This document shows positions 52,715 to 61,909 of a stretch of DNA of 64,000 bases, piece by piece. Location: NCBI RefSeq assembly GCF_049977365.1, contig NZ_JBNGEN010000001.1, positions 124,001 to 188,000 of the forward strand, given 5' to 3'. The notes below the pieces were generated by a model. The model was given only the letters and a program-made list of their open reading frames with translations, had not been told where the DNA came from and ran no database searches. Numbering within the stretch: position 1 is the stretch's first letter; every line of letters starts with the position of its first letter. This stretch comes from Brachymonas sp049977365 (GTDB lineage Bacteria; Pseudomonadota; Gammaproteobacteria; Burkholderiales; Burkholderiaceae_C). A program made the translations under genes and the position numbers.

Positions 52715-55108
52715 GTGAAATTTCGTTTTCCCATTGTGATCATCGATGAGGATTACCGTTCGGACAATACGTCCGGCCTCGGCATCCGTGCCTTGGCCGA
52801 AGCCATCGAGAACGAGGGATTCGAAGTGGTGGGTGTCACCAGCTATGGTGACCTGTCCCAGTTTGCCCAGCAGCAGAGCCGGGCGAGTGCCTTCATCCTG
52901 TCGATCGACGATGAGGAATTCACCCCCGGCCCCGACCTGGACCCGGCCGTGCTCAATCTGCGCAACTTCATCGAGGAGGTGCGTCGCAAGAATGAGGAAG
53001 TGCCGATCTACGTCTATGGCGAAACCAAGACCAGCCGTCATCTGCCCAACGATGTGCTGCGCGAGCTGCATGGCTTCATTCACATGTTCGAGGACACGCC
53101 GGAATTCGTGGCACGCCACATCATCCGCGAGGCCAAGGCGTATCTCGAAGGTATTCAGCCTCCCTTCTTCAAGGCGCTGCTCGACTATGCAGAGGATGGT
53201 TCCTATTCATGGCACTGTCCGGGGCATTCGGGGGGGGTGGCCTTTCTCAAGTCGCCGGTGGGGCAGATGTATCACCAGTTCTATGGCGAGAACATGCTGC
53301 GTGCCGACGTCTGCAACGCCGTGGAAGAGCTCGGACAGCTGCTCGACCACAACGGTGCCATCGGTGAAAGCGAGCGCAATGCCGCGCGCATCTTCAATGC
53401 CGATCACTGCTTCTTCGTGACCAATGGCACCAGCACCAGCAACAAGATGGTGTGGCACCACACGGTAGCGGCCGGTGATGTGGTGGTGGTGGACCGCAAC
53501 TGCCACAAGAGCAATCTGCACGCCATCATCATGACGGGCGCGATTCCGGTGTTTCTCAAGCCCACGCGCAACCATTACGGCATCATCGGCCCGATCCCCA
53601 GGGAGGAGTTCACGCCCGAGGCCATCCGGGCCAAGATCGCTGCCAATCCGCTGCTCAAGGGCGTCGATCCGGACAAGGTCAAGCCGCGCATCCTGACGCT
53701 GACCCAGTCCACCTACGACGGGGTCCTCTACGACACGGAAGCCGTCAAGCAGATGGTCGACGGCTATGTGGAGAATCTTCACTTCGATGAGGCGTGGCTT
53801 CCGCATGCGGCCTTTCATCCCTTCTATGGCACCTACCATGCCATGGGGCGCAAGCGCGAACGTCCGCAGAAGACGATGGTCTATTCGACCCAGTCGATTC
53901 ACAAGCTCCTGGCAGGCATCAGCCAGGCCAGCCAGGTTCTGGTGCAGGACTGCCAGGAGCGCAAGCTCGACACTTACCTCTTCAACGAAGCCTATCTGAT
54001 GCACACGAGCACCAGCCCGCAGTACAGCATCATTGCCAGCTGCGACGTGGCTGCAGCCATGATGGAGCCTCCGGGAGGCACGGCGCTCGTGGAGGAAAGC
54101 ATTGCCGAGGCGCTGGATTTCCGCCGCGCCATGCGCAAGGTCGACGAAGACTTCGGCCGGGACGACTGGTGGTTTCAGGTCTGGGGCCCCGAACATCTCG
54201 TGGAAGAAGGCATCGGCCGCGCCAGCGAGTGGATCCTGCATCCGGGCCAGGACGGCGATCTGCCCGGGGTGGGCGAACAGTGGCATGGCTTCGGTCCGCT
54301 GGCCGATGGTTTCAACATGCTCGATCCCATCAAGTCCACCATCGTGACGCCCGGGCTGCGCATGGATGGCAGCTTCGACCGGTCCGGCATTCCCGCCAGC
54401 ATCGTGACCAAGTATCTGGCCGAACATGGCGTGGTGGTGGAGAAGACCGGTCTGTACAGCTTCTTCATCATGTTCACCATCGGCATCACCAAGGGCCGCT
54501 GGAACACCCTGGTCACGGCGCTGCAGCAGTTCAAGGACGACTACGACAAGAACCATCCCATGTGGCGCATCCTGCCCGAGTTCTGTCAGCAGCATCGCCG
54601 CTACGAGCGCATGGGCCTGCGTGACCTCTGTCAGTACGTTCACGAAATGTACGCCAAGTACGACATCGCTCGCCTCACCACCGACATGTACCTGTCGGAG
54701 CTGGCGCCTGCCATGACGCCGTCCGACGCCTATGCCCACATCGCGCGACGCAAGACCGAACGTGTCGAGATCGACCACCTCGAAGGACGGGTGACCGTGG
54801 GGCTGGTGACTCCCTATCCTCCCGGCATTCCGCTGCTCATTCCTGGCGAGGTCTTCAACCGCAAGATCGTCGATTACCTCAAGTTCGCACGCGAATTCTC
54901 ACGCCAGTGTCCGGGCTTTGAAACCGACATTCATGGGCTGGTCGAGCAGATCGACGAGCATGGCGAGACGCGCTACTACGCCGACTGTGTGGCAGCCGCC
55001 TGCGACGGACGCAGCAACGGCACACCGGTGTCCGATGGCCCCATGAATCTCACGATCGACGACATGATTGCCACCCAGCACGATTCTCCCTACATCAATC
55101 CGTTCTGA
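52715..55108 (+). CDS. Arginine/lysine/ornithine decarboxylase, PLP fold-type I
   Basis: A protein of 797 residues with a GTG start at 52715. The inducible basic amino-acid decarboxylases make agmatine, cadaverine or putrescine and consume protons. The N-terminal wing (receiver-like) domain begins FPIVIIDEDYRS. The PLP domain has HCPGHSGGVAFLKSPVG, TNGTSTSNK and the cofactor-binding Lys397 in STQSIHKLLAG. A C-terminal domain follows (GLVTPYPPGIPLLIPGE). It resembles AdiA-type arginine decarboxylase, but the substrate cannot be fixed by reading. No antiporter gene is adjacent, unlike classical acid-resistance systems, so a role in polyamine synthesis is as likely. Confidence 0.88.
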   Translation: MKFRFPIVIIDEDYRSDNTSGLGIRALAEAIENEGFEVVGVTSYGDLSQFAQQQSRASAFILSIDDEEFTPGPDLDPAVLNLRNFIEEVRRKNEEVPIYVYGETKTSRHLPNDVLRELHGFIHMFEDTPEFVARHIIREAKAYLEGIQPPFFKALLDYAEDGSYSWHCPGHSGGVAFLKSPVGQMYHQFYGENMLRADVCNAVEELGQLLDHNGAIGESERNAARIFNADHCFFVTNGTSTSNKMVWHHTVAAGDVVVVDRNCHKSNLHAIIMTGAIPVFLKPTRNHYGIIGPIPREEFTPEAIRAKIAANPLLKGVDPDKVKPRILTLTQSTYDGVLYDTEAVKQMVDGYVENLHFDEAWLPHAAFHPFYGTYHAMGRKRERPQKTMVYSTQSIHKLLAGISQASQVLVQDCQERKLDTYLFNEAYLMHTSTSPQYSIIASCDVAAAMMEPPGGTALVEESIAEALDFRRAMRKVDEDFGRDDWWFQVWGPEHLVEEGIGRASEWILHPGQDGDLPGVGEQWHGFGPLADGFNMLDPIKSTIVTPGLRMDGSFDRSGIPASIVTKYLAEHGVVVEKTGLYSFFIMFTIGITKGRWNTLVTALQQFKDDYDKNHPMWRILPEFCQQHRRYERMGLRDLCQYVHEMYAKYDIARLTTDMYLSELAPAMTPSDAYAHIARRKTERVEIDHLEGRVTVGLVTPYPPGIPLLIPGEVFNRKIVDYLKFAREFSRQCPGFETDIHGLVEQIDEHGETRYYADCVAAACDGRSNGTPVSDGPMNLTIDDMIATQHDSPYINPF

Positions 55109-55208
55109 CTCTAGACGTGCCGGCACGGCAGCAGCAGTTTTGGGCAGGAGCTGCTGCTGGCGTCGCCCTGAAGGGCATCCAGGCCTCAGTCCAGTCTGTA
55201 GAGAGCAG

Positions 55209-55236
55209 AAAAAGGGCGACTCCCTTGGAGTCGCCC
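55209..55236 (-). terminator. Rho-independent terminator of fabI
   Basis: GGGCGACTCC (55214-55223) pairs with GGAGTCGCCC (55227-55236), a 10-bp stem with a 3-base loop. On the minus strand a T-run (complement of A at 55209-55213) follows. It lies 64 bp past the fabI stop codon. Confidence 0.85.
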
Positions 55237-55299
55237 CTGTCTGAATGGGCTGTGGAGCAGAACGGGCCAGAGCCATCCGCTCCCAGCTCGAGCATGGCT

Positions 55300-56100
55300 T
55301 CAGGCGTAGTCGGACCCCAGGCCTGCCGTCTGGCTGAAGCCACAGTCCACATAGCTCACCTCTCCGGTCACGCCAGATGCCAGGTCAGAGAGCAGGAAGG
55401 CAGCGACGTTGCCTACTTCCTCGATGGTGACATTGCGGCGCAGCGGGGCATTGGCGGCCATGTAGGCCAGCAGCTTGCCGAAGTCCTTGATGCCGCTGGC
55501 AGCCAGGGTCTTGATCGGGCCTGCGCTCACGCCGTTGGCGCGGATGCTGCGGCCATCTTCGGTCCGTCCCACCGCCTCGGCCAGATAGCGCACAGAAGAC
55601 TCCAGGGCGGCCTTGGCCAGGCCCATGGTGTTGTAGTTCGGAATGGTCCGTACGGCGCCCAGATAGGTCAGGGTCAACAGGGCCGAGTGGTCATTGAGGT
55701 AGGGCATGGCTGCCTTGGCCATGGCCGGAAAGCTGTAGGCGCTGATGTCCATGGCCACACGGAAATTCTCGCGGCTGAGGCCATCGAGGAAATTGCCGGC
55801 AATGGCTTCGCGCGGAGCAAAGCCGATGCTGTGCACGAATCCATCGAAAGTGGGCCAGGTCTGCGACAGATCGGCAAACAGCCTTTCGATCTGGGCATCG
55901 TCTCCCACATCGCAGTCGAAGACCAGATTGGAGCCGAAATCGGCCGCAAACTCGCTGATGCGGTCCCTGAACCGCTCGCCCACATAGCTGAATGCCAGCT
56001 CTGCGCCCTGCTGGTGGCAGGCCTTGGCAATGCCGTAGGCAATAGAGCGGTTGGAGATGACGCCGGTGATGAGCAGTTTCTTGCCAGTCAGAAAACCCAT
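55300..56100 (-). CDS. fabI: Enoyl-[acyl-carrier-protein] reductase [NADH] FabI
   Basis: A protein of 266 residues from ATG 56100, with an AAGGATGG ribosome site. FabI carries out the last reduction of each fatty-acid elongation cycle and is the target of triclosan. The nucleotide site is ITGVISNRSIAYGIA, HSIGFAPREA follows, and the catalytic Tyr156 and Lys163 (YNTMGLAK) match E. coli numbering. Its products, acyl-ACPs, are the expected substrates of a BioI-type P450. It stands alone, with its own terminator, divergent from the rimP operon. Confidence 0.97.
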   Translation of the reverse strand: MGFLTGKKLLITGVISNRSIAYGIAKACHQQGAELAFSYVGERFRDRISEFAADFGSNLVFDCDVGDDAQIERLFADLSQTWPTFDGFVHSIGFAPREAIAGNFLDGLSRENFRVAMDISAYSFPAMAKAAMPYLNDHSALLTLTYLGAVRTIPNYNTMGLAKAALESSVRYLAEAVGRTEDGRSIRANGVSAGPIKTLAASGIKDFGKLLAYMAANAPLRRNVTIEEVGNVAAFLLSDLASGVTGEVSYVDCGFSQTAGLGSDYA

Positions 56101-56557
56101 GGATCCATCCTTGTGCAATTCGAAATTCCTGGTTGAGAATGCATGTCGATCCCTGCATGCAAGTCCTGCACGGCTGCGAGAGCTTTTCCTGAACGCGGCG
56201 CATCGGGCCCTGTGCTGCTTCCTGTTGGCACCTCACACCGCACGTGTCACAGCGCTGGCCAGACATGGCGGCAGACAGTGCAGTGAGAAGGCCCAGGCAC
56301 CATTCACCGTTCCTCTTTCAGAAGGGCGCCGCTGCGCATTGCCTCCTTGCATGGAGTCTGCCTGCATGGCAGGCAGGAATCGCGACCCCGCGACACCGTG
56401 GCTCCTGGTCGCGGCGGGTCTTTCCGGTTGCCCGGATTTTGCAAAGGCGACATTGTCGCATGATTGAATGCCCTCTGTACCTGCTGCGGCGCAGAGCTGC
56501 CTGCAAGGCCGTGAACCTGCAGCCCGTGATTCCGAGTGTGCAAATCGTTTGCACAAC
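56101..56557. other. Long intergenic region between fabI and the rimP promoter
   Basis: No gene is supported in about 450 bases. Two stems lie close together: TGCCTGC/GCAGGCA (56359-56375) and CGCGACC/GGTCGCG (56381-56413). A minus-strand open frame of 107 codons (56233-56556) has no similarity, a Cys/Arg/Ala-rich composition and no ribosome site. The fabI promoter must lie at its left end. Confidence 0.45.
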
Positions 56558-56586
56558 TTGAATCCGAGGGGCTATCTGGCTATAAT
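56558..56586 (+). promoter_or_regulatory. Sigma-70 promoter of the rimP-nusA-infB operon
   Basis: TTGAAT (56558-56563), a 17-base spacer and a perfect TATAAT (56581-56586). Transcription would start near 56593, giving a leader of about 140 bases before rimP. Confidence 0.75.
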
Positions 56587-56619
56587 CTTGGCATCACGAC
56601 CAGAGCGTGCACGCAGAAT

Positions 56620-56647
56620 GGGCCGGTTTTCACCGCCCTTTTTTTTT
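56620..56647 (+). terminator. Attenuator-like terminator hairpin in the rimP leader
   Basis: GGG-C-CGGT (56620-56627) pairs with ACCG-CCC (56632-56638) with one bulged C, followed by nine T (56639-56647). It stands about 27 bases after the predicted start of transcription and 86 bases before rimP, so most transcripts would stop there unless read-through is allowed. rimP-nusA leaders in other proteobacteria also contain such hairpins, and NusA autoregulation is the likely purpose. Confidence 0.7.
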
Positions 56648-56659
56648 GCTTGCACGCCA

Positions 56660-56695
56660 ATGGAAGTATTTTATCTGGCCCACAAATCGTTGTAA
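56660..56695 (+). CDS. Possible 11-codon leader ORF before rimP
   Basis: ATG to TAA encoding MEVFYLAHKSL, between the attenuator hairpin and rimP. It has no clear ribosome site. The same bases can also be read as a second promoter (TTGCAC at 56650-56655, 16 bases, TATCTG at 56672-56677). I list it because of its position; it may be chance. Confidence 0.2.
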   Translation: MEVFYLAHKSL

Positions 56696-56733
56696 ATCAA
56701 TGACTTGTGGATTATGCATCACAAGGGTTGCGC

Positions 56734-57312
56734 GTGTCGTTACAGAATTTGGTGGAACAAACCGTACAGGCCATGGGGCTTGATCTGGTCGAAATCGAAC
56801 GTTCGGCCGGCGGTTTGCTGCGCATCACGATCGATCTGCCCTGGCCGCAAGAGGGTGGGGAGGCCTTCGTCACCATCGAAGACTGCGAAAAGGTGTCGCG
56901 TCAGCTCCAGTATGCGCTGGAGGTCGAGGGTGCCGATTACACGCGTCTCGAAGTGTCTTCTCCCGGCATTGATCGTTTGCTGCGTCACGAGCAGGATTTC
57001 GAGCGCTTTCAGGGTGAAGAGGTCGATGTGACGCTCAAGGAGCCCATCGGCGTCAATTCCGGCAATATCGCGGCCAATCGCAAGAAGTTCCGAGGCACGC
57101 TGGAAAAGTCCGATTCCGGGTGGCAGATCGTTTGGAGCGATGCGCCTCCGGTCAAGCCGGGGCAGCGCGTGAGCAAGAAGAAGGCTCCGCCGCCGCTGCA
57201 GGCGCTTGGTTTTACCTTAGACGAAGTGCGCGAGGTCCGGCTGGCGCCGGTCGTGAATTTCAAGGGGCGCCGCCGGCCCGCGCAGCCGGCACCCGAAAGC
57301 GGCGAGGCATGA
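56734..57312 (+). CDS. rimP: Ribosome maturation factor RimP
   Basis: A protein of 192 residues from GTG 56734, which has AAGGG 6 bases upstream; GTG 56707 in the same frame is possible but has no ribosome site and adds nine non-conserved residues. RimP binds the 30S subunit and helps the pseudoknot and S12 region mature. IEDCEKVSRQLQYALE and LEVSSPGIDRLL are the family signatures, and the SH3-like C-terminal domain follows. The last 30 residues are basic and Pro-rich. It is the first gene of rimP-nusA-infB-rbfA. Confidence 0.93.
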   Translation: MSLQNLVEQTVQAMGLDLVEIERSAGGLLRITIDLPWPQEGGEAFVTIEDCEKVSRQLQYALEVEGADYTRLEVSSPGIDRLLRHEQDFERFQGEEVDVTLKEPIGVNSGNIAANRKKFRGTLEKSDSGWQIVWSDAPPVKPGQRVSKKKAPPPLQALGFTLDEVREVRLAPVVNFKGRRRPAQPAPESGEA

Positions 57313-57361
57313 GCGTCACCCAACCCGACCACAACATACAAGACTTACGGAGTAAATCACG

Positions 57362-58849
57362 ATGAACCGCGAATTGCTGATGCTGGTGGAAGCCATTGCC
57401 CGCGAAAAGAACGTCGATCACGATGTGGTGTTCGGCGCCATCGAGCTGGCTCTGGCCCAGGCCACCAAGAAGCTTTATCAGGACGATGTGGACATTCGTG
57501 TGGCCATCGATCGTGAAACAGGCGAGTACGAGACCTTCCGCCGCTGGCTGGTGGTGCCGAACGAGGCCGGCCTGCAGAATCCTGCAGCCGAGGAGCTGCT
57601 CATGGATGCGCAGGATCGCATCCCCGACATTGCCGTGGGCGACTATATCGAAGAGCAGATCGAGTCGGTGCCCATTGGGCGCATCGGGGCCATGACCGCC
57701 AAGCAGGTGGTGCTGCAGCGCATCCGGGATGCAGAGCGCGACATGCTGTTGCGCGAGTTCCTCGAACGTGGCGAAAAGATTTTCACCGGGACGGTCAAGC
57801 GTGCCGACAAGGGCGATCTGATCGTCGAGAGCGGCCGCATCGAAGGTCGACTCAAGCGCGGCGAAATGATCCCCAAGGAAAACTTCCGCACTGGCGACCG
57901 CGTGCGGGCCATGATCATGCAGGTCGATCCGACGCTGCGGGGGGCTCCCATTCTGCTGTCGCGTTCGGCGCCGGAATTCATGGTGGAACTCTTCCGTCAG
58001 GAAGTGCCTGAAATCGAGCAGGGCCTGCTCGAGATCAAGAGCTGTGCCCGTGACCCGGGCAGCCGTGCCAAGATTGCAGTGGTGGCGCATGATCCGCGCA
58101 TCGATCCCATCGGAACCTGTGTCGGCGTGCGTGGCAGCCGGGTGACGGCCGTCACCAACGAGCTGGCAGGCGAACGTGTCGACATCGTGCTCTGGAGCGA
58201 AGACCCGGCGCAGTTCGTCATCGGGGCCCTGGCGCCCGCCAATGTGCAGTCGATCGTCGTGGACGAGGAAAAGCACGCCATGGACGTGGTGGTGGACGAA
58301 GAAAACCTGGCCGTGGCCATCGGGCGTGGCGGGCAGAATGTCCGCCTGGCTTCCGATCTCACCGGCTGGAAGATCAACATCATGGACGCGGCAGAATCGG
58401 CACAGAAGCAGGCCGATGAAACCGAGACCTTGCGCGCGCTCTTCATGAGCAAGCTCGACGTGGATCAGGAAATTGCCGACATCCTGATCGAGGAAGGATT
58501 CACCAGTCTCGAAGAAGTGGCCTATGTGCCGCTGCAGGAGATGCTGGAAATCGAGGCGTTCGACGAGGACACCGTCAACGAATTGCGTGCACGTGCCAAG
58601 GATGCGCTGCTGACCATGGAAATCGCCCGCGAAGAAAGCGTGGACGATGCGGCCAGCGATCTGCGCGATCTCGAAGGCATGACGCAGGAACTGCTGTCCA
58701 AGCTGGTCAAGCACGGCGTGCATACGCGCGACGATCTGGCCGATCTGGCAACTGACGAGCTTGTGGAGATCACGGGACAGACCGACGATGAGGCCACGGC
58801 GCTCATCATGAAGGCCCGCGAGCACTGGTTCAACCAGGACCAGGCATAA
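57362..58849 (+). CDS. nusA: Transcription termination/antitermination factor NusA
   Basis: A protein of 495 residues. NusA binds RNA polymerase and governs pausing, termination and antitermination. It has an N-terminal RNAP-binding domain (NRELLMLVEAIAREKNV), an S1 domain (FTGTVKRADKGDLIVESG), two KH domains (IGTCVGVRGSRV, AIGRGGQNVRLAS) and two C-terminal acidic repeat domains, as in E. coli. It probably feeds back on its own operon through the leader hairpin. It lies 49 bp after rimP and 19 bp before infB. Confidence 0.98.
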   Translation: MNRELLMLVEAIAREKNVDHDVVFGAIELALAQATKKLYQDDVDIRVAIDRETGEYETFRRWLVVPNEAGLQNPAAEELLMDAQDRIPDIAVGDYIEEQIESVPIGRIGAMTAKQVVLQRIRDAERDMLLREFLERGEKIFTGTVKRADKGDLIVESGRIEGRLKRGEMIPKENFRTGDRVRAMIMQVDPTLRGAPILLSRSAPEFMVELFRQEVPEIEQGLLEIKSCARDPGSRAKIAVVAHDPRIDPIGTCVGVRGSRVTAVTNELAGERVDIVLWSEDPAQFVIGALAPANVQSIVVDEEKHAMDVVVDEENLAVAIGRGGQNVRLASDLTGWKINIMDAAESAQKQADETETLRALFMSKLDVDQEIADILIEEGFTSLEEVAYVPLQEMLEIEAFDEDTVNELRARAKDALLTMEIAREESVDDAASDLRDLEGMTQELLSKLVKHGVHTRDDLADLATDELVEITGQTDDEATALIMKAREHWFNQDQA

Positions 58850-58868
58850 GAAAGGGGTGAGCATCAAT

Positions 58869-61838
58869 ATGGCATCGACACACAGTACCGTGGCTGATTT
58901 TGCAGCCGAACTCAACAAGACCCCCGAAGCGCTGCTCGAACAGCTGCGCGGGGCTGGCGTGCACAAGTCCACCCCTTCCGATCCCGTGAGCGAGGCGGAC
59001 AAGCTTCGGCTGCGCGATTTCCTGCGCGCCAGCCATGGCGGAGCGGGCGGCGATCGCAAGAAGATCGTGCTGACCAAGAAATCCACCAGCGAGATCAAGC
59101 AGGCCGATGCCACGGGCAAGGCACGCACCATTCAGGTGGAAGTGCGCAAGAAGCGCACGCTCATCAAGCGCGACGAGCTCGAGCAGAAGGCTGACGCAGC
59201 CGCCGATCACGCTGCTCCCGCAGCGCCGGCCATCGATACAGCCGAGCTGCAGCGCCGCGAGGAAGAGGCACGCCGTCAGGCTGAGCTGATCCGCCGGCAG
59301 GAAGAAGAGCTGGCCGAACAGCGCCGTCGCCGAGAGGCAGAAGAAGCAGAGGCCGCACGCAGGGCAGAAGCCGAGCGTGCTGCAGCCGAAGAGGCTGCCC
59401 GCCTGGAAGCGGAAGCCAAGGCGGCTGCGCTGTCTCCCGAGGAAGCCCGTGCTCAGGCACGTGCCCGCGCAGAGGCCGAAGTGGCAGCCATTCAGCATGC
59501 CCGCGCAGAAAGCATCGAGAAGGCTGCTGCTGCCCGCGAAGCCGACCATGAGCGCGAGCGCGCGGCCGAAGAAGCCAAGCAGGCTCAGGAAGCTGCGCGC
59601 ACGGCGGCCCAGGCCAAGCTCGAAGCAGACCGCAAGGCGCGTCTGGAAGAAGAGGCCCGCAAGGCACGCGAGCTCGAAGAGAAGCGTCGCAAGGCCCTGG
59701 CCGAGGCCGAGGCCATCCGCGCCATGATGAATGCTCCCGCCAAGGTGCTGACGGCCAAGAAGCCCGAGGAAGCCAAGGCCAAGGGAACGCTGCACAAGCC
59801 TGCGGCCAAGGCAGATGCCAAGCCCGCAGTCAAGACCGGTGGGGCAGATGCCAAGCCGGCCGGTGCCAAGGAAGTCAAGTCCAGCAAGCTTTCGTCGAGC
59901 TGGGCAGGTGACAGCAACAACGATAGCCGCAAGCGCGGCGAGATCAAGACGCGCGGCGACACCTCGGCAGGCAATCGCAGCGGTGGCAATGGCTGGCGCT
60001 CTGGTCCGCGTGGCAACAAGCGCAACGATCGCCATCACCGCGGCGGTGACGACCATCATCAGCAGGCACAGGCCGAGTTCAAGCAGCTCGAAATTCATGT
60101 GCCAGAGACCATCACCGTGGCCGAACTGGCGCACAAGATGTCGATCAAGGCGTCCGAGGTCATCAAGATTCTGATGAAGCTTGGACAGATGGTCACCATC
60201 AACCAGCCGCTCGACCAGGATACCGCCATGATCGTGGTGGAAGAACTGGGGCACACGGCCGTGCAGGCGGCTCTGGATGATCCTGAAGCCTTCACCGAAG
60301 AGGAAGTCGAGGCACAGCAGGCAGAACTTCTGCCGCGCGCTCCGGTTGTCACCGTCATGGGCCACGTCGACCATGGCAAGACCTCTCTGCTCGACTACAT
60401 TCGTCGCGCCAAGGTGGCGGCAGGGGAAGCAGGGGGCATTACCCAGCACATCGGTGCCTACCACGTCAAGACGCAGCGTGGCATCGTGACCTTCCTGGAT
60501 ACCCCAGGCCACGAGGCCTTCACTGCCATGCGTGCCCGTGGTGCCCAGGCTACCGATATCGTGATTCTGGTGGTGGCTGCCGACGACGGCGTCATGCCGC
60601 AGACCAAGGAAGCCATCAAGCACGCCAAGGCGGCAGGTGTTCCCATCGTGGTGGCCATCAACAAGATCGACAAGCCTGATGCCAACCCCGAACGGGTCAA
60701 GGGCGAGCTGGTCTCCGAAGAAGTCGTGCCCGAGGAATACGGCGGCGATTCTCCGTTCGTCGAGGTGTCTGCCAAGACCGGACAGGGCATCGATGACCTG
60801 CTCGAAAACGTCCTGCTGCAGGCGGAAGTGCTGGAGCTCAAGGCGCCGGTCGATGCACTGGCCAAGGGGCTTGTGATCGAGGCCCAGCTCGACAAGGGCC
60901 GTGGCCCTGTGGCCACCGTGCTGGTGCAGTCCGGCACGCTCAAGACGGGCGATGTGGTGCTGGCAGGACAGACCTGGGGTCGCATCCGGGCCATGACCGA
61001 CGAGAACGGTCGTCCGGCCAAGTCGGCAGGTCCCTCCATCCCTGTGGAGATCCAGGGGCTGAGCGATGTGCCGCTGGCCGGTGACGAGTTCCTCGTGATG
61101 GCTGACGAACGTCGGGCCCGTGAGATCGCAACCTACCGCTCCGGCAAGTACCGCGACACCAAGCTGGCCAAGCAGCAGGCAGCCAAGCTCGAAAACATGT
61201 TCGCCAACATGGAGGCTGGCGAGGTCAAACATCTGCCCATCATCATCAAGGCCGATGTGCAGGGCTCGCAGGAAGCGCTTGCTTCCTCGCTGCTCAAGCT
61301 TTCGACCGACGAGGTGAAGGTGCAGGTCGTCTATGCGGCGGTCGGCGGCATCAGCGAAAGCGACATCAACCTCGCCATCGCATCCAATGCCGTGGTCATC
61401 GGCTTCAACGTGCGTGCCGATTCGCTGGCCCGCAAGACGGCCGAGGCCAATGGCATCGACATCCGCTACTACAACATCATTTACGATGCCGTGGATGATG
61501 TGAAGGCGGCCATGAGCGGCATGCTCACGCCGGACAAGAAGGAAGAGGTTGTCGGTACGGCCGAGATCCGCCAGGTGTTCCGTGTCAGCAAGATCGGTTC
61601 CATTGCCGGCTGTATGGTCACGAGCGGGGTGGTGCACCGCACCTCCAAGCTGCGCCTGCTGCGCGACAATGTGGTCATCTTCACTGGCGAGCTCGACTCC
61701 CTCAAGCGCTTCAAGGACGATGTCAAGGAAGTCAAGGAAGGCTTCGAGTGCGGTCTCAACATCAAGGGCTACAACGACATTGCCGAAGGCGATGTGCTGG
61801 AGTTCTTCGAGATCAAGGAAGTCGCACGCACGCTGTGA
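58869..61838 (+). CDS. infB: Translation initiation factor IF-2
   Basis: A protein of 989 residues from ATG 58869; GTG 58857 is an alternative four codons upstream. IF-2 is the GTPase that brings initiator tRNA to the 30S subunit. An N-terminal IF2N domain (VADFAAELNKTPEALLEQL) is followed by an Ala/Glu/Arg-rich helical stretch (about 115-290), a basic Gly/Asn region and a second IF2N domain (ITVAELAHKMSIKASEVIK). The G domain has GHVDHGKTSLLD, DTPGHEAF and NKIDKP, and domains II-IV follow. The N-terminal region is long, as is usual in betaproteobacteria. Internal starts producing shorter IF-2 forms, known in E. coli, are possible but not evident. Confidence 0.98.
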   Translation: MASTHSTVADFAAELNKTPEALLEQLRGAGVHKSTPSDPVSEADKLRLRDFLRASHGGAGGDRKKIVLTKKSTSEIKQADATGKARTIQVEVRKKRTLIKRDELEQKADAAADHAAPAAPAIDTAELQRREEEARRQAELIRRQEEELAEQRRRREAEEAEAARRAEAERAAAEEAARLEAEAKAAALSPEEARAQARARAEAEVAAIQHARAESIEKAAAAREADHERERAAEEAKQAQEAARTAAQAKLEADRKARLEEEARKARELEEKRRKALAEAEAIRAMMNAPAKVLTAKKPEEAKAKGTLHKPAAKADAKPAVKTGGADAKPAGAKEVKSSKLSSSWAGDSNNDSRKRGEIKTRGDTSAGNRSGGNGWRSGPRGNKRNDRHHRGGDDHHQQAQAEFKQLEIHVPETITVAELAHKMSIKASEVIKILMKLGQMVTINQPLDQDTAMIVVEELGHTAVQAALDDPEAFTEEEVEAQQAELLPRAPVVTVMGHVDHGKTSLLDYIRRAKVAAGEAGGITQHIGAYHVKTQRGIVTFLDTPGHEAFTAMRARGAQATDIVILVVAADDGVMPQTKEAIKHAKAAGVPIVVAINKIDKPDANPERVKGELVSEEVVPEEYGGDSPFVEVSAKTGQGIDDLLENVLLQAEVLELKAPVDALAKGLVIEAQLDKGRGPVATVLVQSGTLKTGDVVLAGQTWGRIRAMTDENGRPAKSAGPSIPVEIQGLSDVPLAGDEFLVMADERRAREIATYRSGKYRDTKLAKQQAAKLENMFANMEAGEVKHLPIIIKADVQGSQEALASSLLKLSTDEVKVQVVYAAVGGISESDINLAIASNAVVIGFNVRADSLARKTAEANGIDIRYYNIIYDAVDDVKAAMSGMLTPDKKEEVVGTAEIRQVFRVSKIGSIAGCMVTSGVVHRTSKLRLLRDNVVIFTGELDSLKRFKDDVKEVKEGFECGLNIKGYNDIAEGDVLEFFEIKEVARTL

Positions 61839-61847
61839 CGCGGCATG

Positions 61848-61879
61848 TCGGCAGGGATGCTCCAGGGCGTTCCTGCCGA
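61848..61879 (+). other. Hairpin between infB and rbfA
   Basis: TCGGCAGG (61848-61855) pairs with CCTGCCGA (61872-61879), followed by TTCCTTCG. It may be a weak terminator or a site of mRNA processing within the operon. Confidence 0.45.
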
Positions 61880-61909
61880 TTCCTTCGTCCCTCTGCATTC
61901 CGGAGTTCC

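Noticed and set aside
52441..52749. Plus-strand frame of 102 codons before the decarboxylase gene
   Set aside because: It overlaps the start of a well-supported gene in another frame and encodes no recognisable sequence.
56359..56413. Possible tRNA or known small RNA in the fabI-rimP gap
   Set aside because: No cloverleaf, T-loop consensus or conserved SRP, RNase P, tmRNA or 6S core motif can be fitted; only two stems are visible.
56233..56556. Minus-strand frame of 107 codons in the fabI-rimP gap
   Set aside because: No ribosome site, no similarity, Cys/Arg/Ala-rich composition expected of random GC-rich DNA, and it crosses the stem-loops there.
58830..61898. Minus-strand open frame of 1022 codons opposite infB
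   Set aside because: It is the mirror of a GC-rich, strongly biased coding sequence. The infB protein on the plus strand is complete and conserved, and the antisense product has no recognisable domain.
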